Assembly (NCBI GenBank): GCA_913009915.1
Contig: CAJVYZ010000070.1
Coordinates: 1 to 9,372 of the forward strand
Source: an uncultured Gemmatimonadota bacterium
Lineage (GTDB): Bacteria > Gemmatimonadota > Gemmatimonadetes > Gemmatimonadales > GWC2-71-9
Direction of reading: 5' to 3'
Length of the DNA: 9,372 nucleotides
Shown: in pieces, positions 1 to 5,856 of the stretch
How positions within the stretch are numbered: position 1 is the first letter of the stretch
Layout of the letters: the number at the start of each line of letters is the position of its first letter
The notes under the pieces: model-generated
What the model was told of the DNA's origin: nothing
Databases searched by the model: none
What the model saw: only the letters and a program-made list of their open reading frames with translations
Program-made: the position numbers and the translations under genes

Positions 1-108
1 GAGGTGAGTAGGGTAGGAGAGAGTGAGTAAGCGATTGCAGAGAGGTTTCCCGGCAGGACGCTCTTCCGATCTTCAAGGACTGTGTGACTATTTTTTTTTT
101 TTTTTTTT
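1..108. other. Sequencing artefact: adapter read-through noise and poly-T
   Basis: Not biological. Positions 57-72 (GACGCTCTTCCGATCT) are the 3' end of the Illumina read-1 adapter. A TTTCCC at 46-51 has the spacing it has in that adapter, so 46-72 is a degraded copy. An uninterrupted run of 18 T occupies 91-108, directly before the P7 adapter. On the opposite strand this reads adapter followed by poly-A, the usual result of sequencing past the end of a short library molecule. Positions 1-45 and 73-90 match nothing I recognise and are probably low-quality bases. Apparent reading frames here are translations of adapter. Confidence 0.95.
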
Positions 109-174
109 CAAGCAGAAGACGGCATACGAGATATATCAGTGTGACTGGAGTTCAGACGTGTGCTCTTCCGATCT
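109..174 (+). other. Illumina P7/TruSeq index adapter (left tip)
   Basis: Positions 109-132 are the P7 flow-cell sequence, beginning CAAGCAGAAGACGGCATACG. Positions 133-140 (ATATCAGT) are the index, and 141-174 are the read-2 primer site ending GCTCTTCCGATCT. The index is the reverse complement of the index at the right tip (9342-9349), so both copies come from one library. From memory the index corresponds to TruSeq LT index 25 (ACTGAT plus AT). The biological insert begins at about 175. Confidence 0.98.
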
Positions 175-393
175 ATCATTACCGACCTCAGGATGCCCAA
201 CGCGAGCGGGCGCGAGTTCTACGAGGCGCTCCAGCGAGACCGTCCCGAGTTGATCAAACGCATCGTCTTCAGCACCGGCGACACCGTCCGCGACGACACT
301 CTCGAGTTTCTCGAGGCACAGGGACGTCCCTGTCTCCAGAAGCCATTCAGCCTCGTCGAACTCCGCCAGGTCCTCTGCCAACTCACGTCATAA
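175..393 (+). CDS. Response-regulator receiver (REC) domain, 5'-truncated
   Basis: C-terminal part of a CheY-like phosphoacceptor domain. The surviving protein, about 72 residues, starts IITDLRMP. D184-186 (nucleotides) in TDLRMP is the phosphoacceptor aspartate at the end of beta-3. FSTGD supplies the conserved Ser/Thr of beta-4, and LQKPF supplies the conserved lysine and cis-proline of beta-5, followed by the last helix and a TAA stop. The first half (beta-1, acidic pair, beta-2) lies beyond the contig end. The protein ends right after the domain, so it is either a stand-alone CheY-like regulator or the C-terminal receiver of a hybrid histidine kinase. The latter is common for receivers that end a protein, but nothing here decides it. 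An open frame continuing upstream to 160 is adapter and must not be included. Confidence 0.9.
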   Translation: MITDLRMPNASGREFYEALQRDRPELIKRIVFSTGDTVRDDTLEFLEAQGRPCLQKPFSLVELRQVLCQLTS

Positions 394-416
394 GGCTGTG
401 TCGGTTCGACGCAGCC
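394..416 (+). terminator. Strong hairpin abutting the stop codon, probable terminator
   Basis: Ten-pair stem with a three-base loop: 394-403 (GGCTGTGTCG) pairs with 407-416 (CGACGCAGCC), all Watson-Crick except one G-T pair. It starts on the base after the TAA of the receiver gene. No T-tract follows, so it is not a classic intrinsic terminator. It could stop transcription with a factor or protect the mRNA 3' end. The remaining spacer, 417-562, shows no convincing gene. It holds a TAGAAT (539-544) resembling a -10 box, but no -35 box at proper spacing. Confidence 0.5.
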
Positions 417-562
417 CGTCTCATCCCGCGGACACCGGCATCCCCGGATACCCCGGAGCGCCCGGCAGGCCCGGACGCCATCCTGGCCCGGATCTTGACC
501 CTCCTGGAATGGGACGGGACGCCTGATTATCGTTCTCATAGAATCCTACGTATTGGGTACTA

Positions 563-1360
563 ATGATTTACGTCTGCATTCCGAGTCACAACGAGGCCGA
601 CACCATCGGCATCCTCCTGTGGAAGATCCGCAAGGTCTTCGCCGAGTTTCCGCGGGAGTATCATATCCTGGTACTCGACGACGGCTCCACCGACCGCTCC
701 GCGGACGTGGTGGAACCGTACAAGAAAGTCCTCCCCCTCACGGTCATTCGGCACGATCGCCGGGAGGGGTACGCCGCGGCCGTGGAGACCCTCCTCCGGG
801 CCGCCGTGCAACGGACCGACCGACCGAAGCGGGACAGCGCCTTGCTGCTGCAGGCGGACTTCACCTACGACGCCGGCAGGATTCCGGATTTTGTCCGGCG
901 GTTGGAGAGCGGAGCCGACTTGGTGGTGGGCCAGGCAACGCTGGTAGGCGCCCCCAGCTGGTACCGGTGGCTTCGGAGTTGGGCCCACCGGCTGTTCCGC
1001 AAGTCGGCCAACGTCGAGGGGGCCTCCGACCTGGCCAACGGCTTCGTCGCCTGCCGACTCATTACGGTCCGGAATGCCATGCGAAATGCCTCCGGCAAGT
1101 TCTTCGCCACCGACGGCTGGGCCGCCAACGCCGAGCTGCAGGCGAGAGTGGCTCAGGTAGCCCGCAGCGTGGCGACACTCGATGTCGAGGAACGCCACGA
1201 CATGCGCCAGCGGCCCAGCCGGGTACGACCCCTGGCACAGGCACTGGCGCTGTGGCGCCAGCGGAAGGGTATCGTCCTGCCCACAGTCAAGAACGACCCT
1301 GAACGGCACCCCCGGCCCCGTACCCGCGGCCGCCGGAAGGGAAGGCCGCGGGCGGCATGA
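563..1360 (+). CDS. Family 2 glycosyltransferase (DPM1-like GT-A fold)
   Basis: Cytoplasmic GT2 enzyme of 265 residues, expected to transfer a sugar from a nucleotide-sugar to a lipid or glycan acceptor. The N-terminus has the GT-A Rossmann start (CIPSHNEADTIG, residues 5-16) and the donor-binding LDDGSTD motif (38-44). The metal-binding DxD region reads QADFTYD (97-103), so the first Asp of the usual DAD is Gln and only D99 of the motif remains. GADLVVGQA follows, as in dolichyl-phosphate-mannose-synthase-like members. There is no transmembrane segment. The last 20 residues are Arg/Pro-rich (RPRTRGRRKGRPRAA), a possible membrane- or polymer-contacting tail. The start is fixed: an in-frame TAG lies at 539-541 and no other good start follows it. 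The stop overlaps the next gene's start (ATGA), implying coupled translation. The acceptor and product are unknown. Confidence 0.88.
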   Translation: MIYVCIPSHNEADTIGILLWKIRKVFAEFPREYHILVLDDGSTDRSADVVEPYKKVLPLTVIRHDRREGYAAAVETLLRAAVQRTDRPKRDSALLLQADFTYDAGRIPDFVRRLESGADLVVGQATLVGAPSWYRWLRSWAHRLFRKSANVEGASDLANGFVACRLITVRNAMRNASGKFFATDGWAANAELQARVAQVARSVATLDVEERHDMRQRPSRVRPLAQALALWRQRKGIVLPTVKNDPERHPRPRTRGRRKGRPRAA

Positions 1361-2118
1361 CCGGTCTCATCCTCACCGTACTGCTCCAGGGCGCCAGCGT
1401 CACATCGGCCCAAACCGCCTCGCCGCCGGTTGTCCACCGGCCGGCGGCGTTCGTGGTGGGCGAGCACCTGCGCTACGCCGTGAAGATCGGCATGCTCAGG
1501 GTTGGGACGGCGACCATGTCGGTCGTCGGCCTGGACACGGTTCGCGGTGTGGAGAGTTACCACTTCGTGTTCACCATCGAAGGAGGCGTGCTGGGATACC
1601 GGGTGCACGACCGGGTCGAGGCGTGGACCGGCCGGGACGATCTGATCACCCGCCGGTTCTACAAGAAGATCGAGGAGGGGAGTTTCCGAGCCGAAGAACG
1701 CCTGGAGATCTTTCCCGACTCGGGCTATTACGTCGTCAACGGGGTCGAACGCAAACCGAGTCCGCCTGAGCCCTTGGACGAGACCTCGTTCTTCTACTTC
1801 ATGCGGTCGGTGCCGTTGGAAGTGGGCCAGACCTATGTCTACCATCGCTACTACAAGGCGGAGAACAACCCGCTGACCATTGCCGTGACCAAGCGCGAGC
1901 GGATCAAGCTCCCCGACGGCACGAAGGTTCAGTCACTGAAGCTCGAACCGGTCATGGGAGAACACGAACTGCTGGCCCGCAGGGTCCGGGCACAGATCTG
2001 GCTCACGGACGACCAGCGGCGCCTGCCGGCACGGATCCGGCTCAAGACCCCGTACGGAACCCTCACGCTCAAACTCGAAGCCATCGAGCATGTGGATCCG
2101 GACGCGCCGACCGAGTAA
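1357..2118 (+). CDS. DUF3108 domain-containing exported protein
   Basis: 253 residues. The first ~20 form a hydrophobic segment (LILTVLLQGASVTSA) that looks like a signal peptide with cleavage near SAQ-TA, although the n-region lacks a positive charge. The rest is a beta-rich domain of the DUF3108 type. It has the family's early signature (VGEHLRYAVKIGMLRVGTATMSV), a middle FYKKIEEGSFRAEERLEI, then ETSFFYFMRSVPLEVGQTYVYHRYY, and near the end the DDQRRLPARIRLKTPYGTLTLKL strand pair. Family members are periplasmic or outer-membrane-associated with no established biochemical activity. The 4-base overlap with the glycosyltransferase gene suggests one transcript, so a role in envelope glycan or glycolipid handling is possible but only inferred. 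A purine-rich GGAAGGGAAGG (1335-1345) upstream may serve as ribosome binding site, at longer than ideal spacing. Confidence 0.85.
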   Translation: MTGLILTVLLQGASVTSAQTASPPVVHRPAAFVVGEHLRYAVKIGMLRVGTATMSVVGLDTVRGVESYHFVFTIEGGVLGYRVHDRVEAWTGRDDLITRRFYKKIEEGSFRAEERLEIFPDSGYYVVNGVERKPSPPEPLDETSFFYFMRSVPLEVGQTYVYHRYYKAENNPLTIAVTKRERIKLPDGTKVQSLKLEPVMGEHELLARRVRAQIWLTDDQRRLPARIRLKTPYGTLTLKLEAIEHVDPDAPTE

Positions 2119-2150
2119 CCGCAGAAGACCGTGACATGAGCGCTACCAAA

Positions 2151-2174
2151 AACGCCCGGCCTTGGCCGGGCGTT
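2151..2174. terminator. Bidirectional intrinsic terminator between convergent genes
   Basis: Perfect 11-pair GC-rich stem: 2151-2161 (AACGCCCGGCC) with 2164-2174 (GGCCGGGCGTT), two central bases. On the minus strand the stem is followed by a run of five T (complement of A2148-2152), a good tract for the small membrane gene ending at 2199. On the plus strand only CCCTTT follows, a weaker tract for the DUF3108 gene ending at 2118. It lies between two converging genes, where a shared terminator is expected. Confidence 0.85.
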
Positions 2175-2198
2175 CCCTTTGGGTTGCCGTGTTGAGAG

Positions 2199-2414
2199 CT
2201 AGGCTGCAGGTTTACCTTTGATCATCTCCTGCACCCTGTCGGCCGCCGAGGGGCTCACCAGCCGGAGAATGAGGTAAAACACGAACCCGACGAAGGCGAG
2301 CCACATCAGGGTCCAGAACAACCCAACCGCCAAGCCGAGCAGCTTGAACGCCACTTTGATGGCGAACACGGCCACAAGGGCGAATGTTGCGTAACCGACG
2401 AGACTTCTGATCAT
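2199..2414 (-). CDS. Small two-helix membrane protein, unknown function
   Basis: 71 residues. The protein is largely hydrophobic: one segment at about residues 6-30 (interrupted by K20 and K24), a second at about 31-52 (LFWTLMWLAFVGFVFYLILRLV), then a short charged tail (SAADRVQEMIKGKPAA). The likely form is a helical hairpin in the inner membrane. I do not recognise a family. The start is well supported: on the minus strand GGGAGGAG (plus-strand 2421-2428) sits six bases before the ATG, and the terminator at 2151-2174 lies downstream. It is transcribed convergently to the DUF3108 gene and divergently from thiO. An overlapping longer frame (to 2442) is rejected because its product is not hydrophobically organised and it has no ribosome binding site. 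Confidence 0.72.
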   Translation of the reverse strand: MIRSLVGYATFALVAVFAIKVAFKLLGLAVGLFWTLMWLAFVGFVFYLILRLVSPSAADRVQEMIKGKPAA

Positions 2415-2488
2415 GCCAATCTCCTCCCGATCTGCCAGACATCAGCCTGTACGGCGTGACGTTTCAATAAGTTTCATTGACCATATAA
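2415..2488. promoter_or_regulatory. Divergent promoter spacer (small membrane gene / thiO)
   Basis: This 74-base spacer separates two divergently transcribed genes, so it should hold a promoter for each. Positions 2461-2489 are clearly AT-richer than the rest of the insert (CAATAAG, CATTGACC, ATATAAG). On the minus strand a TTGAAA (plus 2461-2466 region) is a fair -35 candidate, but no good -10 follows at 17 bases. On the plus strand TATAAG (2484-2489) runs into the thiO start, too close to be its own -10. The position supports promoters; the exact boxes are not resolved. Confidence 0.35.
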
Positions 2489-3604
2489 GTGGCTGAATTT
2501 CAAGAAGTTATCGTTGTGGGCGGTGGCGCGATAGGCGCCGCCTGCGCCCGGGAACTCGCCCGGGCCGGCCGCTCCGTGCTGGTCATCGACCGGGGCCGTG
2601 GCACCGGCGAGGCGTGGACGGCGGCCGGCGGGATGTTGGCGCCGCAGATCGAGGCCCACACGGAAGATCCGCTGTTCGACCTGGGTCTGGCCGGGCGCAA
2701 CCGGTATACCGAGCTGGCGCCGTCGCTCCAGGAAACCACCGGCATCGACATCGGTCTGTGGCAGGAGGGCATTGCCCAGGTCGCTCAAACGGAAGACTCG
2801 GTCGAGTTGCTGAAATCGAAGGTGGCCTGGCAACGCCAGCAGGGCCACTTGTGCGACTGGCTGGCCGCGGACGAGGTGGCCACTCGCTGGCCCTGGATGG
2901 GGCCGACCCACGGGGCGCTGTGGGCGCCGGAGGAAGGAGCCCTGAATCCGGTGCCGCTGGTGGAGGCGCTGCTGGCCGACGCCCAGGCCGCCGGCGCCCG
3001 AGTGGTGCACGATACCGCGACCCGGCTCGAGCGGCGCGGCGACCGGATCATCGGCGTCGTAGGCAAGGAGATCTACCATTCCGACGCGGTGGTCATTGCC
3101 GCCGGCGCCTGGTCCGGGAAGCTCGACGGTCTGCCCCGCCCCATATCGGTGGAGCCCGTTCGCGGGCAGATGGCGGCGGTTCCCTGGCCCCAGATGATCG
3201 AGCCCTTCATCATGTACAGCGCCGATGGCTACATCATCGCCCGCGAGGGCGAAGCCCTCCTCGGCTCCACCATGGAGAACGCCGGGTTCGAGGCCGAGGT
3301 CACCTCGGCCGGACTGGCGAGCATCTTCTCGGCCGCGACCTCCCTGTGTCCCGGACTCGCCAAGCAGGAGGTCCGCCGGACCTGGGCCGGGCTCAGGCCG
3401 GTCACGCCCGACGGCCTCCCCATCGTCGGCCGCGAGCCGTCGGTAGAGGGACTGTGGCTCGCCACCGGGCACGGCCGCAACGGTATTCTGCTGGCGGCCA
3501 TTACCGGTTTGTTGATTGCCGAAATGATGTCCGGCGATTCGACGACCATCGAAGACCTCGACGCCCTGAAAGCCCTCGATCCGGCTCGCTTCTGGCGATG
3601 GTAG
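2489..3604 (+). CDS. thiO: Glycine oxidase ThiO (FAD-dependent, DAO family)
   Basis: Oxidises glycine to iminoglycine with O2 as acceptor, giving the imine used to build the thiazole of thiamine in aerobes. 371 residues, close to the ~369 of the Bacillus subtilis enzyme. The FAD-binding fold starts at once with VIVVGGGAIG (residues 7-16; GxGxxG at 11/13/16), with D34 at the end of beta-2. TAAGGMLAPQIEA near residues 45-57 is the ThiO-type segment. The C-terminus carries GLRPVTPDGLPIVG and ATGHGRNGILLA. R303 in GLRP aligns with the substrate carboxylate arginine (Arg302 in B. subtilis), and R330 lies in HGRNG, where other ThiO often have HYRNG. The start is GTG: it follows an in-frame TAA directly (2486-2488), and no later start would keep the FAD motif. 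No Shine-Dalgarno is visible. No other thi gene is in the window, so the thiamine role is inferred from family. Confidence 0.87.
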   Translation: MAEFQEVIVVGGGAIGAACARELARAGRSVLVIDRGRGTGEAWTAAGGMLAPQIEAHTEDPLFDLGLAGRNRYTELAPSLQETTGIDIGLWQEGIAQVAQTEDSVELLKSKVAWQRQQGHLCDWLAADEVATRWPWMGPTHGALWAPEEGALNPVPLVEALLADAQAAGARVVHDTATRLERRGDRIIGVVGKEIYHSDAVVIAAGAWSGKLDGLPRPISVEPVRGQMAAVPWPQMIEPFIMYSADGYIIAREGEALLGSTMENAGFEAEVTSAGLASIFSAATSLCPGLAKQEVRRTWAGLRPVTPDGLPIVGREPSVEGLWLATGHGRNGILLAAITGLLIAEMMSGDSTTIEDLDALKALDPARFWRW

Positions 3605-3613
3605 GCACGGGGC

Positions 3614-3618
3614 GGAGG
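3614..3618 (+). promoter_or_regulatory. Ribosome binding site deciding the DUF1684 start
   Basis: GGAGG six bases before ATG 3625. The same frame is open far upstream, through the whole thiO gene in a shadow frame, so this site plus the lipoprotein signal that follows the ATG fixes the true start. Confidence 0.8.
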
Positions 3619-3624
3619 CGGTTG

Positions 3625-4515
3625 ATGAACGGATTATTGGGCCGCTTGCTGGCGGTCGGCGTAGCCGGCCTGGTGATAGGCTGCCAGGCCGACGATCCGC
3701 CGGTCGAGCCGGGTCCCGCGCTCGACGTCGCCCGTGAGCGATCCTCGTACGTGGCGTGGCTCGAGAGTTCACCAATCTCCCCGCTCCGGGCCGTGGCGCG
3801 GATCCCCCTGACCGACACGATCACCATTGGCCCGTCCCATTCAGATATCCCGCTGGCAGACGTCGCCGAACGGCGGCTGGTCCCGGGCCGCGGTGTGGCT
3901 ACTCTCGAGAGCGAATCAGACCGGCGGATGGTCGCCCCATACGTCCCGGTGGTGGTGGATGGCTATCGGCTGAGCATCCAGGGAGAGCGCCAACGCCCGA
4001 TCGTGATGATGTTCGGCCCTGCCACCCCGAACGAGCATGCGAAGGCACCAACCTACTATCCCATCGACACGAACCTGGTGTTCGAGGTCGAGCTCCAGCG
4101 GAGCAAACGGCGGGCAGTGCGAATGCTGGCCGTGGACGGCCTCGAGGTCGAGGGAACCATCGTAGGGACCGTAACCGTTCCACTCGGTGAGGGCGGTACC
4201 GGCCTCGAGGTCCGTCACGTTCCCGACCCCGGCACCGAAGAGTCCGAGCTGGAGATCTACTTCCGGGACGAGACCAACAGCAGTGGCACCTACCCGGCAG
4301 GCCGGTTCGTAGCACTGGAACCCGTAGTGGGCGATCGCTACCGGCTCGACTTCAACCGGGCGCGCAACCCGTTCTGTGCCTACAGCACCATCTATCCGTG
4401 CCCGGTGCCGTGGCGGGGGAATATGGTCGCTGCCAGGATAGAAGCGGGTGAGAAATATCAGCTGTCAGATATCAGCGATCAGACGGCTGACCAACAGCTG
4501 ACCGCTGACCGCTGA
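3625..4515 (+). CDS. DUF1684 family lipoprotein
   Basis: 296 residues. It begins with a lipoprotein signal peptide: one Arg in the n-region, a hydrophobic stretch, and lipobox VIGC with C20 as the lipidated cysteine. The body matches the DUF1684 layout: an early YVAWLESSPISPLR region, YPIDTNLVFEVEL in the middle, and the diagnostic C-terminal block YFRDETNSSGTYPAGRF then LDFNRARNPFCAY (241-253), CPVPW, and AGEKY. The family's biochemical function is not established; here the lipobox places it on the envelope. The gene starts 20 bases after thiO and precedes the TlpA-like lipoprotein by 28, consistent with one transcript. Oddity: family members normally end near AGEKY, but here residues 280-296 (LSDISDQTADQQLTADR) are translated from a heptamer palindrome, which also provides the stop codon. 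The tail is probably a recent, neutral extension. Confidence 0.85.
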   Translation: MNGLLGRLLAVGVAGLVIGCQADDPPVEPGPALDVARERSSYVAWLESSPISPLRAVARIPLTDTITIGPSHSDIPLADVAERRLVPGRGVATLESESDRRMVAPYVPVVVDGYRLSIQGERQRPIVMMFGPATPNEHAKAPTYYPIDTNLVFEVELQRSKRRAVRMLAVDGLEVEGTIVGTVTVPLGEGGTGLEVRHVPDPGTEESELEIYFRDETNSSGTYPAGRFVALEPVVGDRYRLDFNRARNPFCAYSTIYPCPVPWRGNMVAARIEAGEKYQLSDISDQTADQQLTADR

Positions 4516-4526
4516 AATCTGACAGC
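4461..4526. repeat. CTGA/TCAG heptamer palindrome (REP-like element)
   Basis: Imperfect inverted repeat. The left arm 4461-4482 and right arm 4505-4526 match in 20 of 22 positions, including a perfect outer 10-mer (GCTGTCAGAT against ATCTGACAGC), around a 22-base loop. Inside, the left half repeats TCAG and the right half repeats CTGA at steps of about seven bases (for example GCTGACC GCTGA). It covers the last 17 codons and stop of the DUF1684 gene and ends 17 bases before the next start codon. It resembles dispersed palindromic intergenic elements; only one copy is present here, so dispersal cannot be shown. It could fold in mRNA but has no T-tract. Confidence 0.7.
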
Positions 4527-4543
4527 AGCCCACAGGACACCAA

Positions 4544-5752
4544 ATGACATCACTCATCAGAACAATCGGCGCGATCACCATGCTCGTGGTGGGGTGTGGG
4601 GGAGGCACGGAACACACCAACCAATGGAGTGCGGCGCTTGACTTGGCTGGGGGACCTCTCCGGTTCGCTCTCGAGTTTGATGTGGCTGCGGGCTCCGGAC
4701 GTGTCTGCAGCGGCTCGATGTGCCAGGAGTTGTCCAGTGTGGCCCAGGTGGGCGACAGCATCATCCTGGAGATCGGCGACTACGCGGCGACGATCGCCGC
4801 CCGTCCGCGGGGAGACTCCCTGATCGGCGAGTACCGCAACGTCGGCAACCGGGGGCCGCGGGTCATCTCGTTCCGGGCCCGGCGGGGAGCGTGGCCCGCC
4901 GAAACCGAGGTGCCGGCGTCACTGGCGGGCACATGGAACGCCACCTATTTCCGTGAGGACGGCCGCACTAGCCCCCGGGTGTTCTACTTCGAGGAAACCG
5001 AGCGGGGCCTGGAAGGCACCATCGTTTCGAACACGGGCGACTACGGCCGCTTCTGGGGCCGGGCCGAGGCCGACAGTTTCTCGATGGCCCACTTCGACGG
5101 GTCTTTCGTGTATATGCTGACCGGCACCATCCGGGGTGACACGCTCGAGGGCCTGTTTCACGCCGGTGCGCGCAGCCAGTCCCGATGGAAAGCCGTTCGG
5201 GCCACCGAGGGCGGCGAGCCGCATCTGCGGGATCGAATGGAGCTGACGCGCGTGGTGGCGCCGGAACCGTTCCACTTCAGCTTCCCCGACCTCGACGGCC
5301 GGATCGTCACCAGCGAAGACGAGCGCTTCCAAGGCAAGGTGCTCCTCATCGACATCTTCGGCTCTTGGTGCCCCACGTGCCACGACGCGGCCCCCTCGAT
5401 CGTGCAGTTCTATCGGGATTACCACGACCGCGGGCTCGAAATCGTTGGCCTGGCCTACGAAGTCACCGGCGACAGTGCCATCGACAACGCTCAGGTGCGC
5501 CGCTACCGGGACAAGTTCGCTATCGAATTCCCCTTGCTGTTGGCCGGGATCAACGTCACCTCGGCCACGGCCGCCACCCTCCCCCAACTGGAGGGCTTCA
5601 CCGCCTACCCGACCGCGATCTTCATCGGCCGGGACGGGTTGGTCCGGAATATCCACGCCGGATTCATGGGCCCGGCCACGGGTGCGCAGCACGACCGCCT
5701 CATCCAGGAGTTTGCCGCCCTCATCGAGGAACTCCTGCAGGAGCCGGTCTAA
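4544..5752 (+). CDS. TlpA-like thioredoxin-fold lipoprotein with duplicated N-terminal beta region
   Basis: 402 residues, expected in the periplasm anchored by lipid. The signal peptide has lipobox VVGC with C18 as lipidation site. The C-terminal ~160 residues are a TlpA/ResA-type thioredoxin fold: FPDLDGRIVTSEDERFQGKVLLIDIFGSWCPTC with active-site C276-P-T-C279, the cis-proline loop AYPTAIFIGRDG (P356), and a final helix. Such proteins reduce or exchange disulfides, for example in cytochrome c maturation; the partner is unknown here. The N-terminal region has two similar beta-rich units, about 28-118 and 127-225, each ending with a GD(S/T)LxG turn (90-95 and 198-203) and a strand holding R/K-A-x-R. 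I do not recognise this unit. AGGA (4534-4537) lies six bases before the ATG. It follows the DUF1684 lipoprotein gene, so the two may act together at the envelope, which is inference. Confidence 0.85.
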   Translation: MTSLIRTIGAITMLVVGCGGGTEHTNQWSAALDLAGGPLRFALEFDVAAGSGRVCSGSMCQELSSVAQVGDSIILEIGDYAATIAARPRGDSLIGEYRNVGNRGPRVISFRARRGAWPAETEVPASLAGTWNATYFREDGRTSPRVFYFEETERGLEGTIVSNTGDYGRFWGRAEADSFSMAHFDGSFVYMLTGTIRGDTLEGLFHAGARSQSRWKAVRATEGGEPHLRDRMELTRVVAPEPFHFSFPDLDGRIVTSEDERFQGKVLLIDIFGSWCPTCHDAAPSIVQFYRDYHDRGLEIVGLAYEVTGDSAIDNAQVRRYRDKFAIEFPLLLAGINVTSATAATLPQLEGFTAYPTAIFIGRDGLVRNIHAGFMGPATGAQHDRLIQEFAALIEELLQEPV

Positions 5753-5770
5753 GCGGAATCCTCCTTCCGC
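5753..5770 (+). terminator. Short hairpin directly after the TlpA-like gene
   Basis: Six-pair stem 5753-5758 (GCGGAA) with 5765-5770 (TTCCGC), loop TCCTCC, starting on the base after the TAA stop. No T-tract follows (GCCCTTTGG). It could be a factor-dependent terminator or a 3'-end stabiliser ahead of the lipA operon. Confidence 0.35.
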
Positions 5771-5856
5771 GCCCTTTGGTCCCAGGCTATCTTGCTTGGC
5801 TGGCGGCAGTTAGCCGTCTGGCACACTGGTTAGGGGTACTCCGCGTGGCAGCTCCC
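5771..5856 (+). promoter_or_regulatory. Leader of the lipA-pdh operon
   Basis: This stretch, the largest gap on the right half of the window, should hold the operon promoter. TATCTT (5788-5793) is a weak -10 candidate with no clear -35. A TAGGGG (5831-5836) lies eight bases before GTG 5845, a possible earlier start of lipA. No riboswitch-like structure or operator palindrome stands out. Confidence 0.3.

Noticed and set aside
91..108. T18 run as an intrinsic terminator or biological homopolymer
   Set aside because: No stem precedes it, and it directly abuts the P7 adapter, the pattern of poly-A read-through.
1153..1845. Minus-strand open frame across the glycosyltransferase/DUF3108 junction
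   Set aside because: It crosses two well-supported coupled plus-strand genes, has no ribosome binding site and no domain.
2614..3624. Upstream extension of the DUF1684 frame through thiO
   Set aside because: It lacks domains, lies out of frame with thiO, and a ribosome binding site plus lipoprotein signal mark the start at 3625.
2474..3775. Long open frame on the minus strand (433 codons) opposite thiO
   Set aside because: Gly/Pro/Arg/His-rich composition without domains is a shadow of GC-rich codon use in thiO, which has clear FAD and ThiO motifs.
4461..4526. CRISPR-like or tandem repeat array
   Set aside because: Units are only seven bases, imperfect and arranged as a palindrome, with no spacers or cas genes.
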